DNA of 44,191 nucleotides from an uncultured Rubritalea sp. (GCA_937132085.1 CAKZNV010000219.1:1-44191), one strand, 5' to 3'; shown: positions 1 to 6,563, numbered from the stretch's first letter. Translations and numbers: made by a program. The notes: generated by a model not told the origin, from the letters alone.

Positions 1-77
1 CAGACGGGGGAAAGGAGCATGCGACGCATCCCCCGGTCCGACCACCTATCCCAGCGTTCGCTGAAAGTGAACTTTAT
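1..77. repeat. Structured interspersed repeat, copy A (5' truncated by window)
   Basis: This stretch is identical over 77 bases to 440-516. It contains stem II (CGGGGGA at 5-11 with TCCCCCG at 29-35) and stem III (GTTCGC at 56-61 with GTGAAC at 67-72, loop TGAAA) followed by TTTAT. The first stem of the element lies outside the window. It is non-coding and looks like a REP-type hairpin element. Confidence 0.75.
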
Positions 78-410
78 CCTGTTAATTCTCATCGCTCCGA
101 AAATATTCACTACTCATCATCCCAGAGCTATCTACATTGAAGAGAACTAGAACGTCTAAGGTCAGAACTAAGAGAACGCACTGATTTTAAACTGTTTGCC
201 AGAATGATGTAAGCAGAGCTTAGTGAAGCTACTAAGCCGTGATAAACACACATATTAACTGCAATGGGTTTCATCTAATCAAAACAGTCTAATATCATTT
301 TGTAATCAGTCTAAAATCAGTAGTTAACAAACCACCACTTCCTCCAAACACACCCTCTCCTCTTTACCCCATAAGCACACCTCCCCATTTCCCTTTACTC
401 TCCACACATT

Positions 411-516
411 TCCCCTTTGGCTGAAAGCCAAATTTATACCAGACGGGGGAAAGGAGCATGCGACGCATCCCCCGGTCCGACCACCTATCCCAGCGTTCGC
501 TGAAAGTGAACTTTAT
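411..516. repeat. Structured interspersed repeat, copy B (complete)
   Basis: This complete unit has three stems. Stem I is TTTGGC 416-421 / GCCAAA 427-432 with loop TGAAA, followed by TTTATACCAGA. Stem II is CGGGGGA 444-450 / TCCCCCG 468-474. Stem III is GTTCGC 495-500 / GTGAAC 506-511 with loop TGAAA, followed by TTTATGCTG. Copy C at 24216-24315 keeps the layout while the paired bases differ, so the fold itself appears conserved. It lies in gene-free DNA. Confidence 0.75.
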
Positions 517-684
517 GCTGTTATTGTAATCGCTAAATTCCCCCAATCGCTGAACGATGTCTTCTTCTTAAGAAGGTTAGGGATCTGATTACCCCCAACC
601 AATCTCCGATACTACAAAATAGATCTACTACCAATTAACTCTCAATAAAACCTCAAATCGACGCGGGTATCAGATTGCTTTACA

Positions 685-784
685 CTGCCTTGTTATGCCA
701 AGCGAAGAATAGAGGGAAACCTCAGTCTCAACGTAGAGTAGCACAAACCAAAACAGCCTCAGCAATGCCACTAACTCACTGAAC
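685..784 (-). repeat. 100-bp direct repeat, copy 1
   Basis: Positions 701-780 are identical to 1685-1764, and the next 16 bases on the left differ at only three positions. Read on the minus strand, the block encodes a hydrophobic peptide starting SELVALLRLFWF and ending SLGITRQ. The three flank differences are all silent third-codon changes (Leu, Gly, Arg), which points to coding selection. This copy has no ATG and stops soon after ITRQ, so it looks like a fragment. Confidence 0.7.
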
Positions 785-863
785 AACTCCAGATATCACC
801 AACTTCAGTTACTCTTTGTGCTACCTTACTGGTGCTCCGATAACGACGAGCTTGGCGGGTCTA

Positions 864-1487
864 TCAAGCAGTTCTCGGTTCTCTAGTTCTTCTGCCTAGA
901 ATGAGAAGGCTTCCCGTGAGCCCTAAGAGGAGTGCTGATGGCTCTGGCACGACTGTGGAGCTTTTGGTGAAAATGATGTCGCCTTCACTACCGGCGGCCC
1001 CTTGCACTGCTCCTACAGTGGTGGGGGTGTCCAAGGCGAGATTAATTCTGCTAAAGAAGTTGGGACTGGTGACTGTGATGTTTCCTGAGAAGCTTGTATA
1101 TGAAGCATCTTGCCCTGAAGAGGCGGATTTCAAACCAAATGTGGTGATTTCCGCGCTAGATAGGATGACAAATGCGTCTCCAGATACGAAATCTGTGATA
1201 GTGGTGCTAGATCCGAAAGGGGAGGTAAAGGTGGTGGTGTAGAAATCAAAGCCACCATTAAGAGCTCCTGGAACGTATCTGGGAGAGGAGTCTGCGATGC
1301 CTTCTGTCAGTGCTAAACTACTTTCAGTCAAAAAGCTCCAGCCTGCTGTTGAGGCGACATCATCGAGTGTCCATTCAACCAATACATTTGAAGACTGGTC
1401 TCGGCTAAAGTTGACGTGTAGAGCGGCATTTGCAGTGCTAGATACAGCTAATCCGAGAAGTGCGGAGATGATAGGTTTATGGTTCAT
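864..1487 (-). CDS. PEP-CTERM sorting domain-containing exported protein
   Basis: This is a 207-residue exported protein. An N-terminal signal peptide (about residues 1-21, ending STANA) precedes a Ser/Thr/Gly-rich, low-cysteine body of about 155 residues. The C-terminus carries the motif VPEPSALLLGLTG, a short hydrophobic helix and a basic RRTRE tail. That is the PEP-CTERM signal recognised by exosortase-type sorting systems in Verrucomicrobiota and other exopolysaccharide producers. The body resembles no family I can name. No exosortase or polysaccharide genes are nearby, so it is a dispersed substrate gene. It sits between two copies of a direct repeat at the left edge of the accessory block. 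The first ATG starts directly in the signal peptide. Confidence 0.85.
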   Translation of the reverse strand: MNHKPIISALLGLAVSSTANAALHVNFSRDQSSNVLVEWTLDDVASTAGWSFLTESSLALTEGIADSSPRYVPGALNGGFDFYTTTFTSPFGSSTTITDFVSGDAFVILSSAEITTFGLKSASSGQDASYTSFSGNITVTSPNFFSRINLALDTPTTVGAVQGAAGSEGDIIFTKSSTVVPEPSALLLGLTGSLLILGRRTREPRTA

Positions 1488-1584
1488 ATTGCTAGGAATT
1501 TTCTTTTCTATTTATACGGGTGAATAGTTATTGGACGAGATTTATCAAGGAGAAAAAAAGGGGGGATGAGTCTCTTCTGTTTCA

Positions 1585-1770
1585 TTAAATGGTATTATCT
1601 GCAAACTTCCTTTCATCTAATTGGTAGAGACATTGTGATAAATCCTCCTCAAAATATTCCAGCTCTTCCTGTCTTGTTATCCCTAGCGAAGAATAGAGGG
1701 AAACCTCAGTCTCAACGTAGAGTAGCACAAACCAAAACAGCCTCAGCAATGCCACTAACTCACTCAACAT
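1585..1770 (-). CDS. Small hydrophobic hypothetical protein encoded partly by a direct repeat
   Basis: This possible 61-residue protein starts at the ATG that opens MLSELVALL. The first 35 or so residues are hydrophobic and come from the 100-bp direct repeat. The tail is acidic (EELEYFEEDL). The only other copy of the repeat, at 685-784, keeps the frame and differs by silent changes in the SLGITRQ part, which is the main reason to call it coding. I do not recognise a family. A single membrane-spanning peptide is possible. It could also be the remnant of a longer gene or of a decayed cassette just downstream of the attC array. Confidence 0.3.
   Translation of the reverse strand: MLSELVALLRLFWFVLLYVETEVSLYSSLGITRQEELEYFEEDLSQCLYQLDERKFADNTI
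1669..1768 (-). repeat. 100-bp direct repeat, copy 2
   Basis: This is the partner of 685-784, with 96 of 100 positions identical and the central 80 (1685-1764) fully identical. The two copies lie about 1 kb apart in the same orientation and bracket the PEP-CTERM gene. They could support deletion or amplification of that gene by recombination. Confidence 0.75.
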
Positions 1771-1886
1771 CAAGGTGATTAACAACTAGAAACACCTCAA
1801 AGAACAAAGGGAATCACCTATCGAGTTCTAAGAATATCACCAAAAGCTCCAATTCTGCATAAGGTCTAAGCACAGACGATCCCAGA

Positions 1887-1985
1887 TGGAAACCGCATGT
1901 CACTGACAAGTGTTGGTGGTTAATAATCATAAAGCTCACTTAGCTGGCGGCGTATCTGCGAATTGTCTGATGCGAATTGTTATGC
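1887..1985 (-). other. attC-like recombination site 1 (99 bp, divergent type)
   Basis: On the plus strand the left arm AAC CGCAT gt CA ct GACAA (1891-1909) pairs with the right arm TTGTC TG ATGCG aatt GTT (1963-1981). This gives GTT/AAC, 5-bp, 2-bp and 5-bp helices with asymmetric unpaired bases, as in attC sites. Its sequence is unrelated to the other four sites, but its end box GTTATGC matches the start box of its own cassette at 2399-2405. Confidence 0.7.
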
Positions 1986-1991
1986 TAAAGT

Positions 1992-2393
1992 CTATTTGAT
2001 AAACTTTTTAAGGGCTGGTTCACTCCTTAACATATAATCCCTAAATGCAGCTGAGTCTTCATTCTCTAAATCACAATCAAACACTAAAGTAACCACATGT
2101 TCTAGTATGTCGTCCTTAATCTCCATGCTAAAACTAAATTTAGCTTCACCTTTCTCAAAATGATAGCGAACTACTCCAATATTACTATCTGACCCTGAGG
2201 TATTTGACGGCGTATACCCCCCACTGACTGATTTCCACCCATGCCTTTTAGCATAAGAAAACATACCATCATAAAAAAAAGCAGTCTCGCCAACCTCATT
2301 GTGTTCTGGAACTTCAACCTCATGTGGTTCAGTCTTACTCTTACAATTTACAAGAAAAAGAACTGCTAAAAATAGTATGTGTCGTATATTCAT
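1992..2393 (-). CDS. Cassette-encoded lipoprotein, hypothetical
   Basis: This is a small predicted lipoprotein of about 133 residues. The signal sequence MNIRHILFLAVLFLVNC ends in a lipobox (LVNC), so it should be acylated and exported. The mature part is acidic at first (EVEVPEHNEVGE), then mixed, with FSYAKRHGW and a KKFIK C-terminus. I recognise no family. It is the last complete cassette of the array, followed by attC site 1. I start at the second ATG because the hydrophobic signal begins there. An ATG three codons upstream (2402) lies inside the core box GTTATGC and would add MLN. There is no Shine-Dalgarno sequence. Expression would depend on readthrough from upstream or a cassette promoter. 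Confidence 0.75.
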   Translation of the reverse strand: MNIRHILFLAVLFLVNCKSKTEPHEVEVPEHNEVGETAFFYDGMFSYAKRHGWKSVSGGYTPSNTSGSDSNIGVVRYHFEKGEAKFSFSMEIKDDILEHVVTLVFDCDLENEDSAAFRDYMLRSEPALKKFIK

Positions 2394-2398
2394 ATTCA

Positions 2399-2525
2399 GC
2401 ATAACGTCCTAGCATAGCCGACCCCACGGAGAGGGCGAACTTGGACGAAGAGGTTGAGGTTGTGGTTTGGTGAAAAGGCTACAAACAGAGCGCCGTGGTG
2501 GTCGGACTACTGCGCCTTGTTCGGT
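2399..2525 (-). other. attC recombination site 2 (127 bp)
   Basis: Plus-strand ends are GCATAAC (2399) and GTTCGGT (2519). The inner arms TAGCCGACCCCACGG and CCGTGGTGGTCGGACTA pair perfectly apart from two single-base bulges on one arm, the classic extrahelical bases of attC. Between them is a spacer of about 60 bases that varies between copies. It belongs to the SUKH cassette (2537-3040). Confidence 0.85.
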
Positions 2526-2536
2526 TTTTGGTTGAG

Positions 2537-3040
2537 TTATTCGTCTTCGAAATCTTGAATCACAATTGATTCGTAGAAGTCTGTAAAGGATGTAGCAGAT
2601 AGATAGAAATTCGCAAAGGCTTCATCTTTTTGAGGTAATTCTCCAACCCGACGCGTCTCAAGGTAATTTTTAAGTTCAGGGGCTAGATTAGGAAACATGC
2701 TACGGAACGTATCGTCATCCCAAGAACTTCGGCCGCCAATGTCATAATAATATACGTGACCGAATCGATCCTCCTCTAGACATAAACACGTCGAAGAACC
2801 AAAAAGATTGTCCCCGATGAAAAGCATTCGGGGTGAAGAAAAACCAAAGTATTCACTCTTGATGATCTCTTCGGCAGTATGAAGTAAATCAATTACCGCA
2901 CTATCTCCAAGGGGCGTAATCTCCTTGAGTGGATAAGTGGCATCTCCATCGAAGCCAGATTTGGTATGGGATGTTAGGAAAAGTTTGTAATCCTCAGGTA
3001 AGGATAAACCTAATAATTTTTCTATTGTCTCAGAGGGCAT
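2537..3040 (-). CDS. SMI1/KNR4 (SUKH) family protein, cassette-encoded
   Basis: This is a 167-residue cytoplasmic protein with the look of the SUKH superfamily. An N-terminal helix with IEKLLGLSLPEDYKLFL is followed by a glycine-containing turn (KSGFDGDA), a central strand region LFIGDNLFGSSTCLCL, then FGHVYYYD, and a C-terminal FLSAT/FTDFYES helix. In bacteria such proteins often neutralise secreted toxins of polymorphic and contact-dependent systems, or act as stand-alone regulators. No toxin gene lies beside it, as is usual for immunity genes in cassettes. The cassette runs from the core GTTCGGT at 3049-3055 to the matching ACCGAAC box at 2519-2525, and the ATG lies about 9 bases inside it. 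No Shine-Dalgarno sequence is evident. Confidence 0.75.
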   Translation of the reverse strand: MPSETIEKLLGLSLPEDYKLFLTSHTKSGFDGDATYPLKEITPLGDSAVIDLLHTAEEIIKSEYFGFSSPRMLFIGDNLFGSSTCLCLEEDRFGHVYYYDIGGRSSWDDDTFRSMFPNLAPELKNYLETRRVGELPQKDEAFANFYLSATSFTDFYESIVIQDFEDE

Positions 3041-3048
3041 AAATTTTG

Positions 3049-3175
3049 ACCGAACGTCCTAGCATAGCCGACCCCACGGAGAGGGCGAACTTTGACGGAG
3101 GTGTTGAGGTTGTAGTTAGGTGAAAGCGCTACAAACAGAGCGCCGTGGTGGTCGGACTACTGCGCCTTGTTCTGC
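3049..3175 (-). other. attC recombination site 3 (127 bp)
   Basis: This site is nearly identical to sites 2 and 5 in both arms, with the same two bulged bases, and differs mainly in the central spacer. The end boxes are ACCGAAC (3049) and GTTCTGC (3169). It terminates the cassette of the exported protein at 3204-3611. Confidence 0.85.
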
Positions 3176-3203
3176 CATTTTTATTGATTTCGATATAGTA
3201 GGT

Positions 3204-3611
3204 TTACTGTGGTTCGTCTTGTTTTTCAAGTATTGGAATCTGCGAATTCATGAGACGGCTAACTCTTACTGCTAAAAGTAATTGAGTATCAGTTAATTCT
3301 TTCTGTTTGGTAAAAGCGGTCATTATTGTCGGTAAATCCATTGCGTGTTTACTAAAAAGAGCAAAATTCCCTTTGAGTTCTTCTTCTAATCTCTTCCTTG
3401 GGAAAGCGTTATCTTTGAATGTGAATGGTGAAAGAAATAGAGTTATCATCTCTGCTCCTTTCTGTCCCTTTTCTACTTTGGGTATGGTAATGCCAGTTGT
3501 CATTTCGAGAACTGTCTTTAACTCTTTACTAGAAATCTGCTCGGCTTGTAATTGAGAAACACTAATGAAAAGGAAGAAGAGTAAAATCTTGGAAGGCTGA
3601 ATGATGTTCAT
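3204..3611 (-). CDS. Small exported hypothetical protein, cassette-encoded
   Basis: This is a 135-residue protein with an N-terminal signal peptide (MNIIQPSKILLFFLFISVSQLQA, cleavage near residue 23). The mature part is helical and charged (KELKTVLEMTTG, RKRLEEELKGNF, MTAFTKQKELTD). No known domain is seen. The open frame continues upstream to 3641, but those extra residues would be encoded by the attC stem, so I start at the ATG in the TAAAAATATG leader (3611). This leader begins two bases from the cassette core GTTATGC and recurs in front of several genes here. The gene ends before attC site 3. Confidence 0.7.
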   Translation of the reverse strand: MNIIQPSKILLFFLFISVSQLQAEQISSKELKTVLEMTTGITIPKVEKGQKGAEMITLFLSPFTFKDNAFPRKRLEEELKGNFALFSKHAMDLPTIMTAFTKQKELTDTQLLLAVRVSRLMNSQIPILEKQDEPQ

Positions 3612-3618
3612 ATTTTTA

Positions 3619-3744
3619 GCATAACGTCTTAGCATAGCCATCCCAGACGGGAGGGCGATGGTGGACTTGTAGTTTAGGTGTTGAGTAGCGTAAAAGCTGC
3701 GGTAACAGGCGCCGTGGTGGTCGGACTACTGCGCCTTGTTCGGC
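3619..3744 (-). other. attC recombination site 4 (126 bp, hybrid)
   Basis: The right half (3709-3744) matches sites 2, 3 and 5 exactly, but the left inner arm differs (TAGCCATCCCAGACGG instead of TAGCCGACCCCACGG), so the central stem is poorly matched. The end boxes are GCATAAC and GTTCGGC. It belongs to the cassette interrupted by the IS30 element. Confidence 0.75.
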
Positions 3745-3760
3745 ATCTTGGATTCATAGA

Positions 3761-4782
3761 GTAAGTGCAACGCTTAGCTGTTCTCTAACAGCTAGGCATA
3801 ATATACTAATTATTATGGCACATTACAAGCACCTAACTTATGAAGAAAGAAGTATTATCGGACACCTTAGAATTCGCTGTTTATCGTTGCGAGAAATAGG
3901 ACGCAGGATGAATAGAAGCGTCTCTACTATCTCGCGTGAACTAAAGCGTAACAATCAAAGTCAGGATGGTCGTTACAGAGCCTCTCACGCCGATTCGAAT
4001 TATAACGCTCGAAAGAAGCGTGCGAGACGAGGGACTAACTTCAAAAAGAAAGAGTGGAGCCTAGTAATCGACTTACTAGCCAAGCAATATAGCCCTGAAC
4101 AGATATCTGGACGTTTAAAGCTAAAAGGTAAGCTCAGCATTAGTCATGAAACGATCTATAAATACATCTGGCATGACAAGAAATATGGTGGAGAGCTTTA
4201 CCTGCATCTAAGGGGAGCTATGAAAATACGGCGTAAACGCCACAACAGCCAGGACAGTAGAGGTCGCTTAGCCGGAAAGAAGATGATTGATAGTAGACCC
4301 AGCGAAATAGAAAAGCGGCTAAAAGTTGGGCATTGGGAGATAGATACTGTGCATGGCAAAGGTAAGAGAGCCATTGTGACGCTAGTAGAACGAGCAACAG
4401 GTTACGTGATGATTGGGCAGCTAGACTCTAGGAAAGTAGTAGATTTGAACAGCCGAACATCGAAGCTAATCAATCGTAAATCTGAACACTTCAAGACGAT
4501 CACGGCAGACAATGGGGTCGAATTCCACGGCTATAAGAAGCTAGAAAAGAGGCACAAGCTGGCTGTCTATTTTGCTTACCCTTACCACTCCTGGCAGCGA
4601 GGAACAAACGAGAATACGAATGGCTTAATAAGACAATACTTACCGAAAGGCTGCAGCATGGAAAACTTGACTCAAATAGAGTGTAATTCGATCGCTAGAA
4701 AACTGAATAATCGCCCACGAAAAAGATACGGATACCAGACACCATTAGAGATGCTAGAAAAACTGACTAGTGTTGCACTTCC
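3761..4782 (+). mobile_element. IS30-family insertion sequence (about 1.02 kb)
   Basis: A complete IS30-type transposase gene is bounded by imperfect inverted repeats. GTAAGTGCAAC at 3761-3771 faces GTTGCACTTCC at 4772-4782, and 20 of 27 terminal positions match in inverted alignment. A perfect 8-bp hairpin (TAGCTGTT 3775-3782 / AACAGCTA 3787-3794) lies just inside the left end and may block outside transcription. No clear target duplication is seen. The element sits between a cassette gene (4812-5213) and its attC. Confidence 0.8.
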
Positions 4783-4789
4783 AGCTTGA
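3815..4789 (+). CDS. IS30 family transposase
   Basis: This 324-residue DDE transposase moves the surrounding element by cut-and-circle transposition. The N-terminal helix-turn-helix (about residues 8-45, LTYEERSIIGHL to ISRELKRN) matches the IS30 DNA-binding region. The catalytic triad is D177 in GHWEIDTVHGKG, D232 in TADNGVEF, and E266 in GTNENTNGLIRQYLPKG. Length and motif spacing are complete, so it is probably functional. The frame runs seven bases past the apparent right inverted repeat, so the last codons and the TGA stop come from the flanking cassette DNA. It is the only plus-strand gene in the first 13 kb. An AT-rich, promoter-like stretch (CATAATATAC) precedes the ATG. Confidence 0.95.
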   Translation: MAHYKHLTYEERSIIGHLRIRCLSLREIGRRMNRSVSTISRELKRNNQSQDGRYRASHADSNYNARKKRARRGTNFKKKEWSLVIDLLAKQYSPEQISGRLKLKGKLSISHETIYKYIWHDKKYGGELYLHLRGAMKIRRKRHNSQDSRGRLAGKKMIDSRPSEIEKRLKVGHWEIDTVHGKGKRAIVTLVERATGYVMIGQLDSRKVVDLNSRTSKLINRKSEHFKTITADNGVEFHGYKKLEKRHKLAVYFAYPYHSWQRGTNENTNGLIRQYLPKGCSMENLTQIECNSIARKLNNRPRKRYGYQTPLEMLEKLTSVALPA

Positions 4790-4811
4790 TACTAGGCAAT
4801 TTTGTTGTGTT

Positions 4812-5213
4812 TCATTTTGTTGAGATTTCTTCAACTATTAGACGCCAATCTATAAACCAAGAATGAATCAACTCATTCTCAGAAGCTGTAAACTTAGGAT
4901 ATGAATTTATTACTCTCAAGCAAGCATCTAAAGTAGCACTCAGCAAAACTCTATCCATAGATTCATTAGGTAAACTGCTGAACTCTAGGTTATCTCCATA
5001 TCCTACTTCCACTTGATAAATATTATCTGAATTGGCAACTACTCGAAAATGTTCAGTGTTGTTTCCTATCAGAGTTATCATAAGGCAATAGTCTTCTTTC
5101 TGACCTATATTGAGATCTTGAAAAGATTTCATCATCTCACTTAATCTTTGTGATACTCTAAAATCAGCTTTTCTAGATTTTCTGGTTGCGATGCCTGTGA
5201 GTGAGAGTTCCAT
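4812..5213 (-). CDS. Hypothetical cassette-encoded protein
   Basis: This 133-residue protein has no signal peptide and is probably cytoplasmic. It shows mixed alpha/beta character: a basic N-terminus (RKSRKADFRVSQRL), a strand region (YCLMITLIGNN, YQVEVGYGD), and a helical C-terminus with HSWFIDWRLIVEE. I do not recognise the family. The two-layer look fits small immunity-type proteins, but this is only an impression. The cassette starts at the core GTTCTCC (5226-5232). The IS30 element has inserted just past the stop, between the gene and attC site 4, so the coding part is intact while cassette excision would now carry the IS as well. Confidence 0.65.
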   Translation of the reverse strand: MELSLTGIATRKSRKADFRVSQRLSEMMKSFQDLNIGQKEDYCLMITLIGNNTEHFRVVANSDNIYQVEVGYGDNLEFSSLPNESMDRVLLSATLDACLRVINSYPKFTASENELIHSWFIDWRLIVEEISTK

Positions 5214-5225
5214 TTCTTATTTTTA

Positions 5226-5352
5226 GGAGAACGTCATAGCATAGCCGACCCCACGGAGAGGGCGAACTTTGACGAAGGAGTTGAGGTTGTGGTTAGGTGA
5301 AAACGCTACAAACAGAGCGCCGTGGTGGTCGGACTACTGCGCCTTGTTCGCT
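5226..5352 (-). other. attC recombination site 5 (127 bp)
   Basis: This is the same type as sites 2 and 3. The ends are GGAGAAC (5226) and GTTCGCT (5346). The latter is identical to the start core of its cassette (5868-5874, complement AGCGAAC). The last codons and the TAG stop of the cassette gene lie inside this site. Confidence 0.85.
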
Positions 5353-5861
5353 TGCTGAGATTTTGATAGAGTTACCCACAATCTTGGGAATTCTTTTATT
5401 ATGAGAGGAGCGGTCTTCTGTGGATTGTCATCACCTCCATATTCAAATAAAAATGCGTCTCGGACTGCGGTTTTAGATGGCTTATTAAGTAGTTTTGCCG
5501 CTTCGTTGATAAAGTCATCTCCGATCAATTTTGCTACGCGAATCAATGTGTTAGTGTATCCTTCTGCTCCTGCTCCATCTAATGGCGCATTCTCTGCCAT
5601 CCACAGTAATAAAAAAACCGAGCTGCGTTTTTGTTTTTCATTACCTTTAAGTGCCTGTTCTAATAAAACAGGAAAATCAATACCTATATCAGAAGCCATT
5701 CCATTAAGATCTTTATAATTAACGGCTTCTTTAGATATTTCGTGAGTAAGCTTCACCTCTGAAGATCTCCATCCTTGTGCGTTTGAAGTAATAGTAGAGG
5801 TAGCCAGAGTGATTCCAAAGCATATACACGGGATGATAGTTAGAGTTGGAAAAGGTATCAT
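5334..5861 (-). CDS. Exported hypothetical protein, cassette-encoded
   Basis: This 175-residue protein has a signal peptide (MIPFPTLTIIPCICFGITLATS..., cleavage near NAQG). The mature part is helical, with NEKQKRSSVFLLLWMAENA and a YTNTLIRVAKLIGDDFINEAAKLL stretch (positions about 110-133) that resembles a HEAT-like or armadillo-like repeat, though I cannot name a family. I start at 5861 rather than the longer frame at 5891 because the upstream residues cross the cassette core site and the TAAAAAAATG leader is typical here. The C-terminal residues ANKAQ and the stop are encoded by attC site 5. It is the first recognisable cassette on the 5' side. Confidence 0.7.
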   Translation of the reverse strand: MIPFPTLTIIPCICFGITLATSTITSNAQGWRSSEVKLTHEISKEAVNYKDLNGMASDIGIDFPVLLEQALKGNEKQKRSSVFLLLWMAENAPLDGAGAEGYTNTLIRVAKLIGDDFINEAAKLLNKPSKTAVRDAFLFEYGGDDNPQKTAPLIIKEFPRLWVTLSKSQQANKAQ

Positions 5862-6122
5862 TTTTTTAGCGAACAGTATGTTAGTCGTCAATTAGCGGAT
5901 GCTTGATTGATGAATTTGGGTTAGGAATTGGGTGTTTGGTTTGTTTACAGTCGGTTTGTTATTAATTAGTTGTAGTCTGGTTGTATCAGGTGCTTTTACA
6001 AGTATATTTTTGTGAAGACTTATTGATAGTTTACGTATCGGAAGCAGCTGATATGATGTTTTGGAAATATTGATTTTATGATATGAAGTCTTATCATATC
6101 ACTATTTCAAGTTTACTTAACC

Positions 6123-6563
6123 TTAGTCATGAGTTTTATTGATTCTTATCAATATTCTTTCATTAGTTGGGTCATAAGATCCAGAAATAATAATATCATA
6201 ATATTTCGTCGGTTCTATGGATTGTGTCGTTCCTAATGATAATGAAAAATAAGCTAGATCATCGTCAAACTCGGTCACTGAACGATCCGTAAAGTCATAA
6301 GAAAATTTCGATTTACCTAATTTCTTGAGATCTGATAAGAAGCCGTCCGCAAACACATCATATTCAGCTTTAGTCATCTTCAAAAGCAAGATTTCATCAG
6401 AGCTGTTGTATATCTCTTTGTCTTTGAATTCATGCATTCTCAACTTCAGAACATCAACTACGTCCTTAGCTTCCATCTCCACTCTAGGTTTGGCCGGAGG
6501 AGTTTTCCGAGTAGAGCATGAGACTGAAAACAGTCCGATGATGATAAATATTAGAGTTTTCAT
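6123..6563 (-). CDS. Hypothetical lipoprotein
   Basis: This is a 146-residue predicted lipoprotein. The signal MKTLIFIIIGLFSVSC ends in lipobox FSVSC. It is followed by a proline/lysine linker (STRKTPPAKPRVE) and a globular part with KAEYDVFADGFLSDLKKLG, paired strands (KFSYDF, YFSLSLG, YYDIIISGSYD) and an IRINKTHD tail. No known family is recognised. It lies 5' of the attC array, in the same direction as the cassettes, and is separated from the first core site (5868) by about 250 bases in which I find no attC fold. The leader ACTAAAAATG again lacks a Shine-Dalgarno sequence. Confidence 0.7.
   Translation of the reverse strand: MKTLIFIIIGLFSVSCSTRKTPPAKPRVEMEAKDVVDVLKLRMHEFKDKEIYNSSDEILLLKMTKAEYDVFADGFLSDLKKLGKSKFSYDFTDRSVTEFDDDLAYFSLSLGTTQSIEPTKYYDIIISGSYDPTNERILIRINKTHD

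Larger units (their letters stand above)
78..863. other. Gene-poor left edge
   Basis: I see no convincing gene between the window start and the PEP-CTERM gene. Open frames here are short and cross the hairpin repeat. Apart from repeat copy B (411-516) and direct-repeat copy 1 (685-784), the DNA is AT-rich and unremarkable. Confidence 0.5.
1887..5874 (-). mobile_element. Integron-type gene cassette array without visible integrase (CALIN-like)
   Basis: Five attC-like sites separate five minus-strand cassettes: ORFs ending at 1992, 2537, 3204, 4812 and 5334. On the coding strand each cassette opens with G^TTNNNN and closes with the matching NNNNAAC box. The pairs are GTTATGC/GCATAAC for 1979-2405, GTTCGGT/ACCGAAC for 2519-3055, and GTTCGCT/AGCGAAC for 5346-5874. 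All genes share one direction, each attC follows its gene, and the genes are unrelated orphans, which are hallmarks of integron arrays. The 5' side, where attI and intI belong, leads only to more orphan genes and then a DedA-fusion gene. An integrase further left cannot be excluded but would be in the wrong place for a standard array. Confidence 0.8.

Noticed and set aside
2399-5352. Reading the attC-like repeats as a CRISPR array
   Set aside because: The repeats are over 100 bp with imperfect central spacers, unequal spacing and ORFs between them. There is no short identical repeat and no cas gene.
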